Of a stretch of 8,378 nt of DNA, positions 1-7,252 are shown piece after piece. Numbering within the stretch: position 1 is the stretch's first letter; every line of letters begins with the position of its first letter. The DNA is from Anammoximicrobium sp032229885. Its GTDB lineage: Bacteria; Planctomycetota; Planctomycetia; Pirellulales; Pirellulaceae. Under the pieces are notes generated by a model. That model did no database searches. It saw nothing but the letters and a program-made list of their open reading frames with translations, and was not told where the DNA came from. The stretch lies in the NCBI GenBank assembly GCA_032229885.1, contig JAVYAJ010000020.1:1-8378 (forward strand), written 5' to 3'. The translations under genes and the position numbers were made by a program.

Positions 1-26
1 AAAAGAGGCACACGCGCGGCGCCAGC

Positions 27-103
27 CCTGGGGCGTTGCCCCAGGCTACGGTGAGCGGAGGCCTTCGGCCAAACAGATTCTTGGGTTGCGGGCACTAGCC
101 CGC
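27..103. repeat. Hairpin-rich intergenic repeat (three consecutive stem-loops)
   Basis: Three dyads follow each other with no coding sequence between them. The first is CCTGGGGC (27-34) against GCCCCAGG (38-45), a perfect 8-bp stem with a 3-base loop. The second is GGCC-TTC-GGCC (60-70). The third is GCGGGC (88-93) against GCCCGC (98-103) around ACTA. The CCTGGGGC/GCCCCAGG stem followed by a short conserved tail resembles an abundant intergenic repeat that I recall from planctomycete and verrucomicrobial genomes; that likeness is from memory. The element may continue to the left of the window edge. It could act as an RNA-level terminator for a gene outside the window or be a REP-like selfish repeat. 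The dyads are certain; the family assignment is not. Confidence 0.6.
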
Positions 104-399
104 ATTAGGCATGTTCGAATACGCAGACAGGCTCGTAGGGGCCACCCGGGCGCTGCGATAGTCTTTTTCCGTGGTTGGGCGATGATCGATGATGCTATCT
201 GCGCTCAAACGCACAACGGTTGAAACGGTCGTAGTTTAAGGAATTGACCGCGCCACTCGTCGCCTAAAGACTGGGCAAACATGTTATCAGCTCTCCGCGA
301 ATTGCGTCTTTTAACTAATCGGAAAATGTGGTGAATTTCAATTAACCTGAAAACTCGCGCGAACCGATACTATCGCCAGAATCCGCCCAATCTCTTGCT
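104..399. other. Gene-free leader upstream of the DUF11-repeat gene
   Basis: I find no convincing reading frame here. The stretch 300-355 is more A/T-rich than its surroundings and contains a weak dyad, TTTCA (336-340) and TGAAA (348-352) around ATTAACC. It is the most likely place for the promoter of the downstream gene, but I see no convincing -35/-10 pair. A short near-duplication, GATGATC/GATGATG, lies near 181-194. Confidence 0.4.
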
Positions 400-403
400 T
401 TGC

Positions 404-408
404 AGGAA
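404..408 (+). promoter_or_regulatory. Ribosome binding site deciding the start of the DUF11-repeat gene
   Basis: AGGAA sits 6 bases before ATG 415. The frame is also open from a TTG at 400, but that start would place the AGGAA inside the coding sequence. ATG 415 gives a clean signal peptide straight after the initiator, so it is preferred. Confidence 0.7.
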
Positions 409-414
409 CATGCT

Positions 415-2544
415 ATGTCTCGGTTTCGCCTGACCGTCTGTATCGTCTCGCTGTTCTTTGTCGGCTGCCTTGTCGCGGCCTTCGTCCAGGCACAAGATGG
501 AGCGGGGCTCTGGTCGGCAGCCAAAGGTGCCCGCGGCGAGGGGCGATCGCGAAACCAACCGGTTGTCGAACAGTACCGTTCGGCGGGACACGACGTCGCC
601 GCGGCCTATGCCACGAGCGAGCAGTCGGCGGCGCGGGACCAAGGGGCGGTCGCGCTGACCGCTCATCAGGCCGAGCAAGCGAGCGGCGGCGACACCGCGA
701 CCGGAGCGTTACGATCGGTGTTGAAGCGAAACGCGCCTGCAGCCTCAACGACACCACCAGCCCCGCGCTCTTCGCCGACGGACGTCGACACCGCAAGCCC
801 GGCGGCTCCGAGTTCACCAGCCGGGCCTCCGGCTGCGAGTCGTATCGATTCAGAACCCGCTTCGGCCCCGCCGGTCGCCGCGCCTCGTGCGGAGACTCGC
901 GACGCCGACGCGCCGCCGGAGCATCACGCGTCGTCCCGCCGCACCCAGCGAGCGCCGAGCCTCGGCGCGAGTCCGCCGAACGTGGCGTCCAAGCCGATCC
1001 CTACTCAGCGCGTCGACTCGGTGCAAGCCGCAGGCGGTCCGGCGTCGGGCGCAGCGCAGTCGCCGATGACATTGGCTAAGAGCGGCAGCCCTGCGCTGCG
1101 TGTCGAGCTAGTCGGTCCGGCGACCACGTCGGTCGGCGAAGAGGCGATTTTCAAGATCCAACTGCAGAATCAAGGCGAAGCGGAGGCCGTGGGCGCCGTC
1201 GTGCGAATCGCGCTGCCCGCCGGTGTCCAGGTCGTTTCAGCTCAGGCCGCGACGGGCGACGCGCGTCCACAGCAGGACGGCAGCAGCGGGACGATCGTCT
1301 GGAACCTGGAACGCCTACAAGCCCAGGCTGCGAGCATGTTGACGTTGACGCTCGTCCCGACGACGATCCAGCCGATCGAAATGAACGTCGATTGGTCCGT
1401 CCAGCCGTCGCGCGTGGTGGCGCGGATCGACGTCAAACAGCCCATGCTCGAGCTGGCTCTGAACGGTCCCACAGAGATGGTGTACGGCGACACCAAGGTC
1501 TTTTCGATCGTTCTCGCGAACCCCGGAACGGGCGACGCCAAGAACGTAGACGTGAGTGTGATGCTCGATTCGAGCACTTCCGACACGCTGCACGTGGGCA
1601 CGATCGCCGCGGGGACCAGCAAGTCGCTGGACTTTGAGGTTACGGCGCGCCAAACCGGTGGCACGCAGATCGTGGCGACCGCCAGCGGCAACGGCAATTT
1701 GAAGCAACAGGTTATGCACCGCATCGCCGTGCAACGCGCCGAGCTGCAGGTCGACGCCAGCGGTCCGCAAATGGAGTTCGCCGGCGCCGTCGCCAGCTAT
1801 GGCGTGCGGGTTGCCAACACGGGCAACGCCACAGCGCGGAACGTCCAACTCGTGGTGCGAGTCCCGCAAGGCGCCCGTTATCTGCAGGGCGTGGGGAACG
1901 TCCGCCACGAGAACGGCGAAACCATCTGGCAGTTGGGCGATTTGCCGCCGGCTACGGAACGCGTGATCGGTTTCGACTGCGAAATGACGATGGACGGAGA
2001 GCTAACCTTCCAGGTCGCCGCTCGAGGCGACGGAGGACTGGAAACGGGCGACGAACTGACGACTCGCGTCGAAGCGCTGGCGGATCTCAAGCTCAGCGTC
2101 AACGATCCCCAGGGCCCGATCCCGGTCGGCCAGGAAGTGGTGTACGAGATCAACGTCGTGAATCGAGGAACCAAAGCGGCCACCCAGGTGCAAGTGATCG
2201 GTCAATTCTCGGAAGGCATCGAGCCGCTTGGCACGGATGGGATGCCGGGTGAAATCCAGACCGGTCAGGTGGTGTTCCAGCCGATCGCCCGGATCAATCC
2301 GAAGGAGACGGTCAAGCTGCGAGTCAAGGCGAAAGCCTTGACTGCGGGAAACCACGTCTTTCGCGCTGCCGTGCAGTCCACGGATCCGGAGACGCGGTTG
2401 GTCGCCGAGGAAAACACGCTGTTCTACGGCGACGGCGCGACAGCCACCGGCCAGACGCCCGCGACCCGTGCGTCCGCCGACCACAACGCACAGACGCCAA
2501 GCGTGGGACAGCGGTCCGTCGCGGATTCGGTCTATCGACGCTAA
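415..2544 (+). CDS. Secreted DUF11/CARDB-type repeat protein, probably cell-surface
   Basis: The product is 709 residues from ATG 415. Residues 1-26 form a Sec-type signal peptide: a basic start (MSRFR), a hydrophobic core, and likely cleavage after VQA. VGC in the core is not a good lipobox. Residues about 30-225 are rich in Ala, Pro, Ser and Arg and look disordered. Four Ig-like repeats follow, at about 228-342, 343-441, 442-555 and 556-690. Each opens with an alternating hydrophobic strand and a (G/D)P turn, then an N-x-G pair and a run of valines, for example QNQGEAEAVGAVVRIALPAG and VNRGTKAATQVQVIG. This is the pattern of DUF11 (TIGR01451) and CARDB repeats, which serve as adhesive or spacer modules on secreted proteins. 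There is no enzymatic motif and no clear C-terminal anchor. The role is inferred to be structural or adhesive at the envelope. The gene is monocistronic, with a convergent neighbour. Confidence 0.85.
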   Translation: MSRFRLTVCIVSLFFVGCLVAAFVQAQDGAGLWSAAKGARGEGRSRNQPVVEQYRSAGHDVAAAYATSEQSAARDQGAVALTAHQAEQASGGDTATGALRSVLKRNAPAASTTPPAPRSSPTDVDTASPAAPSSPAGPPAASRIDSEPASAPPVAAPRAETRDADAPPEHHASSRRTQRAPSLGASPPNVASKPIPTQRVDSVQAAGGPASGAAQSPMTLAKSGSPALRVELVGPATTSVGEEAIFKIQLQNQGEAEAVGAVVRIALPAGVQVVSAQAATGDARPQQDGSSGTIVWNLERLQAQAASMLTLTLVPTTIQPIEMNVDWSVQPSRVVARIDVKQPMLELALNGPTEMVYGDTKVFSIVLANPGTGDAKNVDVSVMLDSSTSDTLHVGTIAAGTSKSLDFEVTARQTGGTQIVATASGNGNLKQQVMHRIAVQRAELQVDASGPQMEFAGAVASYGVRVANTGNATARNVQLVVRVPQGARYLQGVGNVRHENGETIWQLGDLPPATERVIGFDCEMTMDGELTFQVAARGDGGLETGDELTTRVEALADLKLSVNDPQGPIPVGQEVVYEINVVNRGTKAATQVQVIGQFSEGIEPLGTDGMPGEIQTGQVVFQPIARINPKETVKLRVKAKALTAGNHVFRAAVQSTDPETRLVAEENTLFYGDGATATGQTPATRASADHNAQTPSVGQRSVADSVYRR

Positions 2545-2595
2545 AGCTTCGACGTCCAGGCCGATTAATCTACGGGCGCCAAGGGTCGCGTGGAA

Positions 2596-2612
2596 AACAA
2601 CTTCGGTTTTTC
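2596..2612 (+). terminator. Weak candidate terminator after the DUF11-repeat gene
   Basis: A short A/T-rich stem is capped by a C(UUCG)G tetraloop (2601-2606), and its 3' arm is itself a run of five T residues (2607-2611). It lies about 50 bases after the stop at 2544. The stem is short and has one mismatch, so a factor-independent terminator is possible but not strong. Confidence 0.25.
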
Positions 2613-2653
2613 AGACAAGTGGCTCTCTAACGAGCAAGGCGCACTGGATATTA

Positions 2654-2784
2654 ACCCGCGGCGTCAGCAAGGGACTGAGCTATGCCTGCGGGAACCAACA
2701 AGGCGGATGCAAGCCCGAATCCCGTCGCAACGAACGCTGGCGATGCAAGCCGCGCCGAGCGAGTCCCTCGCTGACGCTTCGGGC
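2654..2784. repeat. Imperfect inverted-repeat element of planctomycete type
   Basis: The left arm (2654-2676) and the reverse complement of the right arm (2762-2784) match at 19 of 23 positions, sharing the cores GCGTCAGC and AGGGACT. The arms are 85 bases apart. Inside, GATGCAAGCC occurs twice as a direct repeat (2706-2715 and 2742-2751), and AGCGAG-TCC-CTCGCT (2758-2772) forms a hairpin overlapping the right arm. The consensus GCCCGAAGCGTCAGCGAGGG is one I recall as highly repeated between genes in planctomycetes; this is memory, not a search. It may be a non-autonomous mobile repeat or a structured 3' element. Confidence 0.6.
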
Positions 2785-2964
2785 TACGATCGATTCGCGG
2801 TTGCCTGGCAGCGGAATCTCTCGATGCATCCAGGCGACCATTGGACGCCATCGCTCCCATGGCTCGTGAATGAATCAACCCGAAATAGTCCGAAGTCGTT
2901 TCTCGTGTGATTCAAAGCGGGCGTTCGGAACCGTTGCCCTTGCGCCCGCACGCCCGACCAAACC

Positions 2965-2987
2965 CGGCCGATCACCGCGCTCGGCCG
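2965..2987. terminator. GC-rich hairpin between convergent genes
   Basis: CGGCCGA (2965-2971) pairs perfectly with TCGGCCG (2981-2987) around a 9-base loop. It lies 46 bases beyond the stop codon of the minus-strand lyase-like gene and is followed on the plus strand by a TCTTTT run at 2995-3000. It could end transcription from either side. No T-tract directly abuts the stem, so it would be an atypical terminator. Confidence 0.35.
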
Positions 2988-3032
2988 CCCGCGGTCTTTT
3001 CGGTGTTCACCGTTTCCGTTCGCTGCTTCTGC

Positions 3033-6000
3033 TCACCATTTCTGGCTGACGGTGGTGGGGCCGTCAGCGCGATTCTCCAAGGCTTTGCCGCGGAAGGCTG
3101 CCCTGCCGCGCCGTGGCAGCGAGATCCGCGTGCCCTTGGGTCGAACTTGGACCACGCCCGCCTTGCCGCGCACCTCGAGACCTTCGCCGGAGAACTGGAA
3201 CGCCTCGAGGCCCAGCCAGACATAGTCCGTCCCGTACGAGCTGGCGATGCGGACGACCCGGCCGCCCGGCAGCACGGTGAACGTGGGCGTCGGCTGGTCC
3301 TTCATCACCGGGTACAGCACGACGGTGATCGGTTGGTCGGGCGTCATCTTCCACTGCAGGCTGCGCTGGGTGGTCTCCATGGTGTCAAAGCCACTGGCCA
3401 GCGTGCGCCGCGTGATCTGCTGGCTGGTGGGTTTCGCCTCGGGGCCTTCGACGAGGAACACGACGAGATCCGCGTCAAAGCGGCCCTTGGCGCGGGTGGG
3501 ATTGGCGCTCAGGTCCAAGGCGTCGTCCGTGGCGATCCACACCCGCCAATCGGCTTCGCGGCCGGACAGGACGCTGTCGCGAACCACGAAATAGTTGGGA
3601 CCCAGCGGATCGTCGTCCTTGGCGAACAACAGTTGTCGATGCCAGCCTGCCCGTTCGCCGCGCAGATAATCGGCTGCTCCCGCCGCGAACTCGCGGATTT
3701 GGCCCTCGTTGCCCAGATCCTCGGGAAATCCGTCGTCCACGCGACTGTGGTCCGCGGCCGGTGCTCGACCATAGTAGGCAAAGTCCTCGCACAAGGGTTG
3801 GCCCTTGCCCCACAGGATGAACGAGCCTTCGTCATAATCGTAATGTTGGTGCATCCGCCCTTGGATATAGTGTAGATACGTCTCGTGCTCGCTCGGGAAA
3901 TGGGCTCGGAACACGGCCCCCGTATCCGGGAACAGCTCGCTGCCCCACGACGGCGCAGCCGCGGGGAGCGACTCGTCCAACAGCACGGGGGCGTAGCCCT
4001 GCAGGCCCGGGTACGCGCCGCCGATGCCCGGCGAGCGGGGTTTGCCCTGTGCCAGCCACATCCACTGCATGTTGCGGGCGTAGGCGGGGTCGCGCTCGCG
4101 CCAGATCCACGCCGCCCAGCCCGGCAAGCAGGTCCGCTCGCCCAGATACGTGTTGCCGATCTCCGGCATGTGCCGATCGCCTTGGAGTCGCGGATCGGGC
4201 GGCGTGGAGATCTTCGCCACCCAGGCCAGCGCGCTTTTGAGTTTCGGATGATAGGCCCATTCGACGTCGCTGAAGTTCGTGCCGCGTACCGCGAGCGCTA
4301 GCGCGACCAGCGAATCGGCGCTGGCGGTCATATAGTGCGGCGCCTCGAGCCAGCCGCCGTTGGCGTCGCACCAGTTCTCCAGTTCGTTGCGGACCTCGTC
4401 GATCGCGATCTGGGCCCACGCCTGGGCCTGGGGGTGCCGGGCGATACAGCACGTCACCAGGCCCAGCATTCCGCGGGCCATGGTGGTCATGTTCGGGTTC
4501 GCCTTGTAGCCGCGCTCGGGCGAATGGAACGTGGGGCTGGCCAGCGTATAACCGAGGAAGGCCAACTGGGCCCGCAGGCGAGCCTGCTCGGGCGGGGGGA
4601 GGATGCCGGGCGACAGGGCCAAATCGCTCAGGATCGCCGACCACATGATCGGGCCGGTCCGCTGGTGCGGCCAGCAGCCCTGGTTGCGATGTTGATTCTG
4701 TTCCACGAACCCATCCACAGCCCCCTGCACCAATTCCACGGCCTTTTTCGCGATGGTCCGGCCCAGCTCGACATCGCCGGTAGCCAGGAAATAGGTGACA
4801 TGATCGTCCATCCCATACGGGAACACGGCGGTGGCCCGCAGCTTCGCCAGTCGCTCGGGATCGACCTTAAAGCCCCGTTTAAACCGCTCGAGCTCGGCCG
4901 GCGTCAGGAACAAGCCCGGGTGGCGGGCGCCGCTGTCGTTCCAAGCCAATACGTAGTCCTTCACATCGTCCAGACGCACGTCGCCGTGCCGGATCAGGTG
5001 CTGCTGGGGCAGCGGGGCGACGCGCATTTCGTCGGTGGGCAGAGACGCGGATTTCTTCGGCGTCGCCACCAACCAGCGGCGGCGGAAACCCTGGAGCTGG
5101 AAGTTGGCCGTCGGCGCGGCCTTGGTGATCGGCACGCCCGTGTCCCACGTAGTGCGCCCGGGTTCGGCCCACGCGCCCGGATCCCGGCAACCGATCATCA
5201 GCAAATCCTCGCCCGACGCCTCGCACAGCGCCATCCAATTTGCCTCGGGCGTTTGATTCCACCAGGCCGGCCAGGCTTTGAGCCAGAACGCAGTGTCGCC
5301 GGCAATGGCGGCGATCTTGGTCAATTGGCACCGATTAGCATTATCGCGATAGAAGATCTCACTCGGATTCCACCCCTTGGCCAACGACAACTGGTACTCG
5401 GAGCCCTCCGGCAGCAGGAACTCCTCGTCGATCAAGGCCACGGGCTCGCCGGCGGGAACGCGGACGCGGATCCGCCAGTAATGGAAGTTGGGGAACTCGT
5501 AGCTCACCAATGCCTCGGCGAACACCGGTCCGCGCGCCAGCACCTGGATGCGGTGGCTGGACGGGCGCAGCGGCGATTCGAGCCGCCCACCCGCGACCCA
5601 GCGCCCAGTCGCCAAGCGGATGCCCGCCACGGGTCCGTCGGCCGCGACCGCCCCGCCCGCCAAACGGATCCCGGTCTGACGGTTTTCGAGCGTCGCGCCG
5701 CCAGCGTTTTCCGCTACGCGCAGATCCGTATCGCGGTTCGGCGTGCCCGGCGCCAAGCGATACGAGGCCTTGCCAAAGGCTGGCACGCTGGCGAAGAAGG
5801 CCACCGATTTTTTCCCCGCAGGCGCGAGCTCGGCGGGCACCCACTGATGGGCAACGGGCTTGTCGTCGGGATCCAGCAGGACCAGATCGTCGCGTTCGAA
5901 CACTTTGTCAGCCACCGGATAGAACACGAGTTCGTGTTCCCATTGGCGGTTCAGTTGGTCGGTCAGCGTGAACGTGGCAATGGGCTGGTCGGCCGCCGAG

Positions 6001-6218
6001 CCGCTTGTCGCTGCGATGCCGAACACCAAGGTGGCCAAGGCTAGGCTCAACACAGGCGACGCGCCGCGCAGCGTCCTCCGGTGCGCGCTATCCGTCGGCA
6101 AGCGCGGGCGAGGCAAGCTCGGGCGGGTTCGCGGCGGTCGTCGTCCGGCCAAACGTAAACAGACGAGCACGCCCCCAGCCCAGCGGGCGAGAGCATCTAT
6201 GATTTTCCTCCGTATCAT
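3033..6218 (-). CDS. Large secreted heparinase II/III-like protein (putative polysaccharide lyase)
   Basis: The product is 1061 residues from ATG 6218; the frame stays open upstream to GTG 6278. A basic leader of about 50 residues precedes a hydrophobic core at about 54-70 and likely cleavage at GSAA-DQP near residue 76, so export is expected. Residues about 77-420 are a beta-rich N-terminal part I do not recognise. From PGLFLTPAELERFK (about 434) a helical stretch resembles the (alpha/alpha) toroid of heparinase II/III relatives, with NPNM (574-577) and GGWLEAPHYMTAS (H628, Y629), which may match the family's Asn/His and Tyr catalytic motifs. MHQHYDYDEGSF (789-800), followed by a DFAYYG segment and DHSRVDDG (H824), fits the C-terminal Hepar_II_III beta-sandwich. 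Such enzymes cleave uronate-containing polysaccharides by beta-elimination. At over 1000 residues it is longer than the usual 600-750. The family is likely; substrate and activity are unknown. Confidence 0.8.
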   Translation of the reverse strand: MIRRKIIDALARWAGGVLVCLRLAGRRPPRTRPSLPRPRLPTDSAHRRTLRGASPVLSLALATLVFGIAATSGSAADQPIATFTLTDQLNRQWEHELVFYPVADKVFERDDLVLLDPDDKPVAHQWVPAELAPAGKKSVAFFASVPAFGKASYRLAPGTPNRDTDLRVAENAGGATLENRQTGIRLAGGAVAADGPVAGIRLATGRWVAGGRLESPLRPSSHRIQVLARGPVFAEALVSYEFPNFHYWRIRVRVPAGEPVALIDEEFLLPEGSEYQLSLAKGWNPSEIFYRDNANRCQLTKIAAIAGDTAFWLKAWPAWWNQTPEANWMALCEASGEDLLMIGCRDPGAWAEPGRTTWDTGVPITKAAPTANFQLQGFRRRWLVATPKKSASLPTDEMRVAPLPQQHLIRHGDVRLDDVKDYVLAWNDSGARHPGLFLTPAELERFKRGFKVDPERLAKLRATAVFPYGMDDHVTYFLATGDVELGRTIAKKAVELVQGAVDGFVEQNQHRNQGCWPHQRTGPIMWSAILSDLALSPGILPPPEQARLRAQLAFLGYTLASPTFHSPERGYKANPNMTTMARGMLGLVTCCIARHPQAQAWAQIAIDEVRNELENWCDANGGWLEAPHYMTASADSLVALALAVRGTNFSDVEWAYHPKLKSALAWVAKISTPPDPRLQGDRHMPEIGNTYLGERTCLPGWAAWIWRERDPAYARNMQWMWLAQGKPRSPGIGGAYPGLQGYAPVLLDESLPAAAPSWGSELFPDTGAVFRAHFPSEHETYLHYIQGRMHQHYDYDEGSFILWGKGQPLCEDFAYYGRAPAADHSRVDDGFPEDLGNEGQIREFAAGAADYLRGERAGWHRQLLFAKDDDPLGPNYFVVRDSVLSGREADWRVWIATDDALDLSANPTRAKGRFDADLVVFLVEGPEAKPTSQQITRRTLASGFDTMETTQRSLQWKMTPDQPITVVLYPVMKDQPTPTFTVLPGGRVVRIASSYGTDYVWLGLEAFQFSGEGLEVRGKAGVVQVRPKGTRISLPRRGRAAFRGKALENRADGPTTVSQKW

Positions 6219-6228
6219 GCTTCGTTGA

Positions 6229-6233
6229 CCTTT
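6229..6233 (-). promoter_or_regulatory. Ribosome binding site chosen for the lyase-like gene
   Basis: AAAGG on the minus strand lies 10 bases before ATG 6218, the first in-frame ATG. A stronger GGAGG (6211-6207) follows inside the coding sequence, but the ATG it would serve (6196-6194) is out of frame. The start at 6218 is therefore plausible but not certain. Confidence 0.4.
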
Positions 6234-6385
6234 CGGAATAGAGCAAACGCCGCAGCCGCGGCGGCTGGTTTCGGGCACTACGGGAGGCCATTGTCAGACG
6301 GGCGACAGCCGTGGGCAAGCAGGGACCGCATTCGCCCGCCGAGGCACACGGGCGATGCGCGGCTGGATGCTGCGTCCACATGCGG

Positions 6386-6415
6386 CGGGTGTCGGGCTGC
6401 ACTCACTGACACCCG
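6386..6415. repeat. Perfect 8-bp inverted repeat upstream of both flanking genes
   Basis: CGGGTGTC (6386-6393) is matched exactly by its reverse complement GACACCCG (6408-6415) across 14 bases. It lies about 170 bases upstream of the lyase-like gene start. A TACAAT hexamer follows at 6421-6426 on the plus strand, resembling a -10 box, but there is no matching -35. It could be an operator, a terminator stem, or chance. Confidence 0.4.
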
Positions 6416-6448
6416 TCCTCTACAATTTATTGAGCCTCAGAGTCGGTC

Positions 6449-6471
6449 GGGGCCCAAAAACCCGGGGTTTT
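6449..6471. repeat. Overlapping mirror repeat and near-palindrome
   Basis: GGGGCCCAAAAACCCGGGG (6449-6467) reads the same forwards and backwards on one strand. Overlapping it, AAAACCC-G-GGGTTTT (6457-6471) is an inverted repeat with a single central base and a T-run on either strand. It could be a bidirectional terminator-like structure or a relic of a mobile-element edge. Confidence 0.35.
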
Positions 6472-6604
6472 CGAAGGACAGAACGCTGAGGGCGGCACAA
6501 CCTGGCGCCACGATCGAGCCCTTATGTAGGCGGACGGCTGAACACACGCCGGAGTTGTGTGATATCCTCATGGTCGCACTAACGAGGCTAACGAAGAAGC
6601 CGCC

Positions 6605-7252
6605 ATGTTCTTCCCCCAGAAACGCTCCGGCAACCGTGTGTACCTGCAGATCGTCGAAAACCAGTGGATCAACGGGCGAAGCCGGCAACGTGTCATCGCT
6701 AGCGTGGGACGGTTGGACCAACTCGAGCAGAGCCGACAGCTCGAGGGCTTGCTCGAATCGAGAGCCAAGTTCGCCGAAGCGGCCATGGTCGTTACCGCGC
6801 ACCGGGAAGGCCGAAGAGCGGTTCGACGGCAAGTGGGTTTTGCAAACGGACCGGACCGACCTGACGGCCGAAGAGGTGGCGCTCCAGTACAAGCAACTTT
6901 GGAGAGTGGAGGGAATGCTTCGGACGGTGAAGACGCGGCTGGAGACGCGGCCCGTCTTCCACAAGCGTGATGAGACGATTCGCGGGCACGTGTTCTGCAG
7001 CTTTCGGCGTTGCTGTTGCGTAAGGAACTGCAAGGCCGATTAGCGGCCCAGGGGGAGAAGCTCCAGTGGGCGGCGATGCTTAGCGACTTGGCGGCCCTAC
7101 AGTACACTGAGGTGCAGAGCCTGGGGAAGCGGTTTCTGCTGCTCAGCGACCTTGAGGAGACGTGCGCCGCCGTGTTTCGGTCCGTGGGCGTGGCGATCCC
7201 GCCCCGCGTCCAACGCATTCCGCAGGACAATCCACCAGCGCCGGCCGTGTAG
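6605..7252 (+). pseudogene. Decayed IS1634-type (IS4-like) transposase
   Basis: Three frames together recall one transposase. Frame one (ATG 6605 to about 6806) has the N-terminal start, including SGNRVYLQIVENQWINGRSR and a SVGRLDQLEQ stretch. Frame two (about 6807-7003) runs from KAEERFDGKWVLQT through ALQYKQLWRVEGMLRTVK to ETIRGHVFCSF. Frame three (about 7005-7252) continues LLLRKELQGRLAAQGEKLQW to a TAG. Y6888, E6909 and K6930 (codon starts) keep the Y-x2-x-x3-E-x6-K spacing of the IS4 YREK signature, with Leu at the Arg place, so the last catalytic acid remains. The middle with the first two catalytic Asp residues is missing: about 215 codons are left of what I recall as a 550-600-residue protein. 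The frame changes at the deletion (about 6795-6815), and one base appears lost in CTTTCGGCG near 7004. It cannot encode an active enzyme. No terminal repeats were identified. Confidence 0.8.

Larger units (their letters stand above)
2545..3032. other. Convergent intergenic region with repeat and hairpins
   Basis: This is the gap between the stop codons of two convergent genes. Frames that are open here (for example 2590-2910 on the plus strand) run through the inverted repeat, have no domain I recognise and lack a good ribosome binding site, so I do not call a gene. The gap holds a weak hairpin near 2596, an imperfect inverted repeat at 2654-2784, a loose stem GCCTGG (2803-2808)/CCAGGC (2830-2835) and a strong hairpin at 2965-2987. 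Confidence 0.6.
6279..6604. other. Gene-free region between the lyase-like gene and the transposase remnant
   Basis: The region should hold the promoter of the minus-strand lyase-like gene and the left flank of the insertion-sequence remnant. A plus-strand frame is open across it, but it has no recognisable protein before it enters the transposase sequence. Two dyads (6386-6415 and 6457-6471) are listed separately. I could not identify an inverted-repeat end of the insertion sequence. Confidence 0.5.

Noticed and set aside
1315..1908. Minus-strand frame of 197 codons within the DUF11-repeat gene
   Set aside because: It is antisense to clear repeat-coding sequence; its His/Arg/Asp-rich composition reflects codon bias.
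3001..3012. CGGTG-TT-CACCG hairpin just past the lyase-like stop codon
   Set aside because: The loop is only two bases and the minus-strand transcript continues with A residues rather than U, so it does not support a terminator for that gene.
2907..3875. Plus-strand open frame of 322 codons
   Set aside because: Most of it is antisense to the lyase-like gene, it has no recognisable domain, and its start has no ribosome binding site.
4335..6044. Plus-strand open frame of 569 codons
   Set aside because: It lies wholly antisense to the lyase-like gene. Its composition is Arg/Gly/Ala/His-rich without a domain, as expected for a frame held open by GC-rich codon bias on the other strand.
6225..7043. 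Plus-strand open frame of 272 codons crossing into the transposase
   Set aside because: Only the part after about 6807 is transposase-like. The upstream portion is non-coding flank that happens to stay open, so it is covered by the pseudogene entry.
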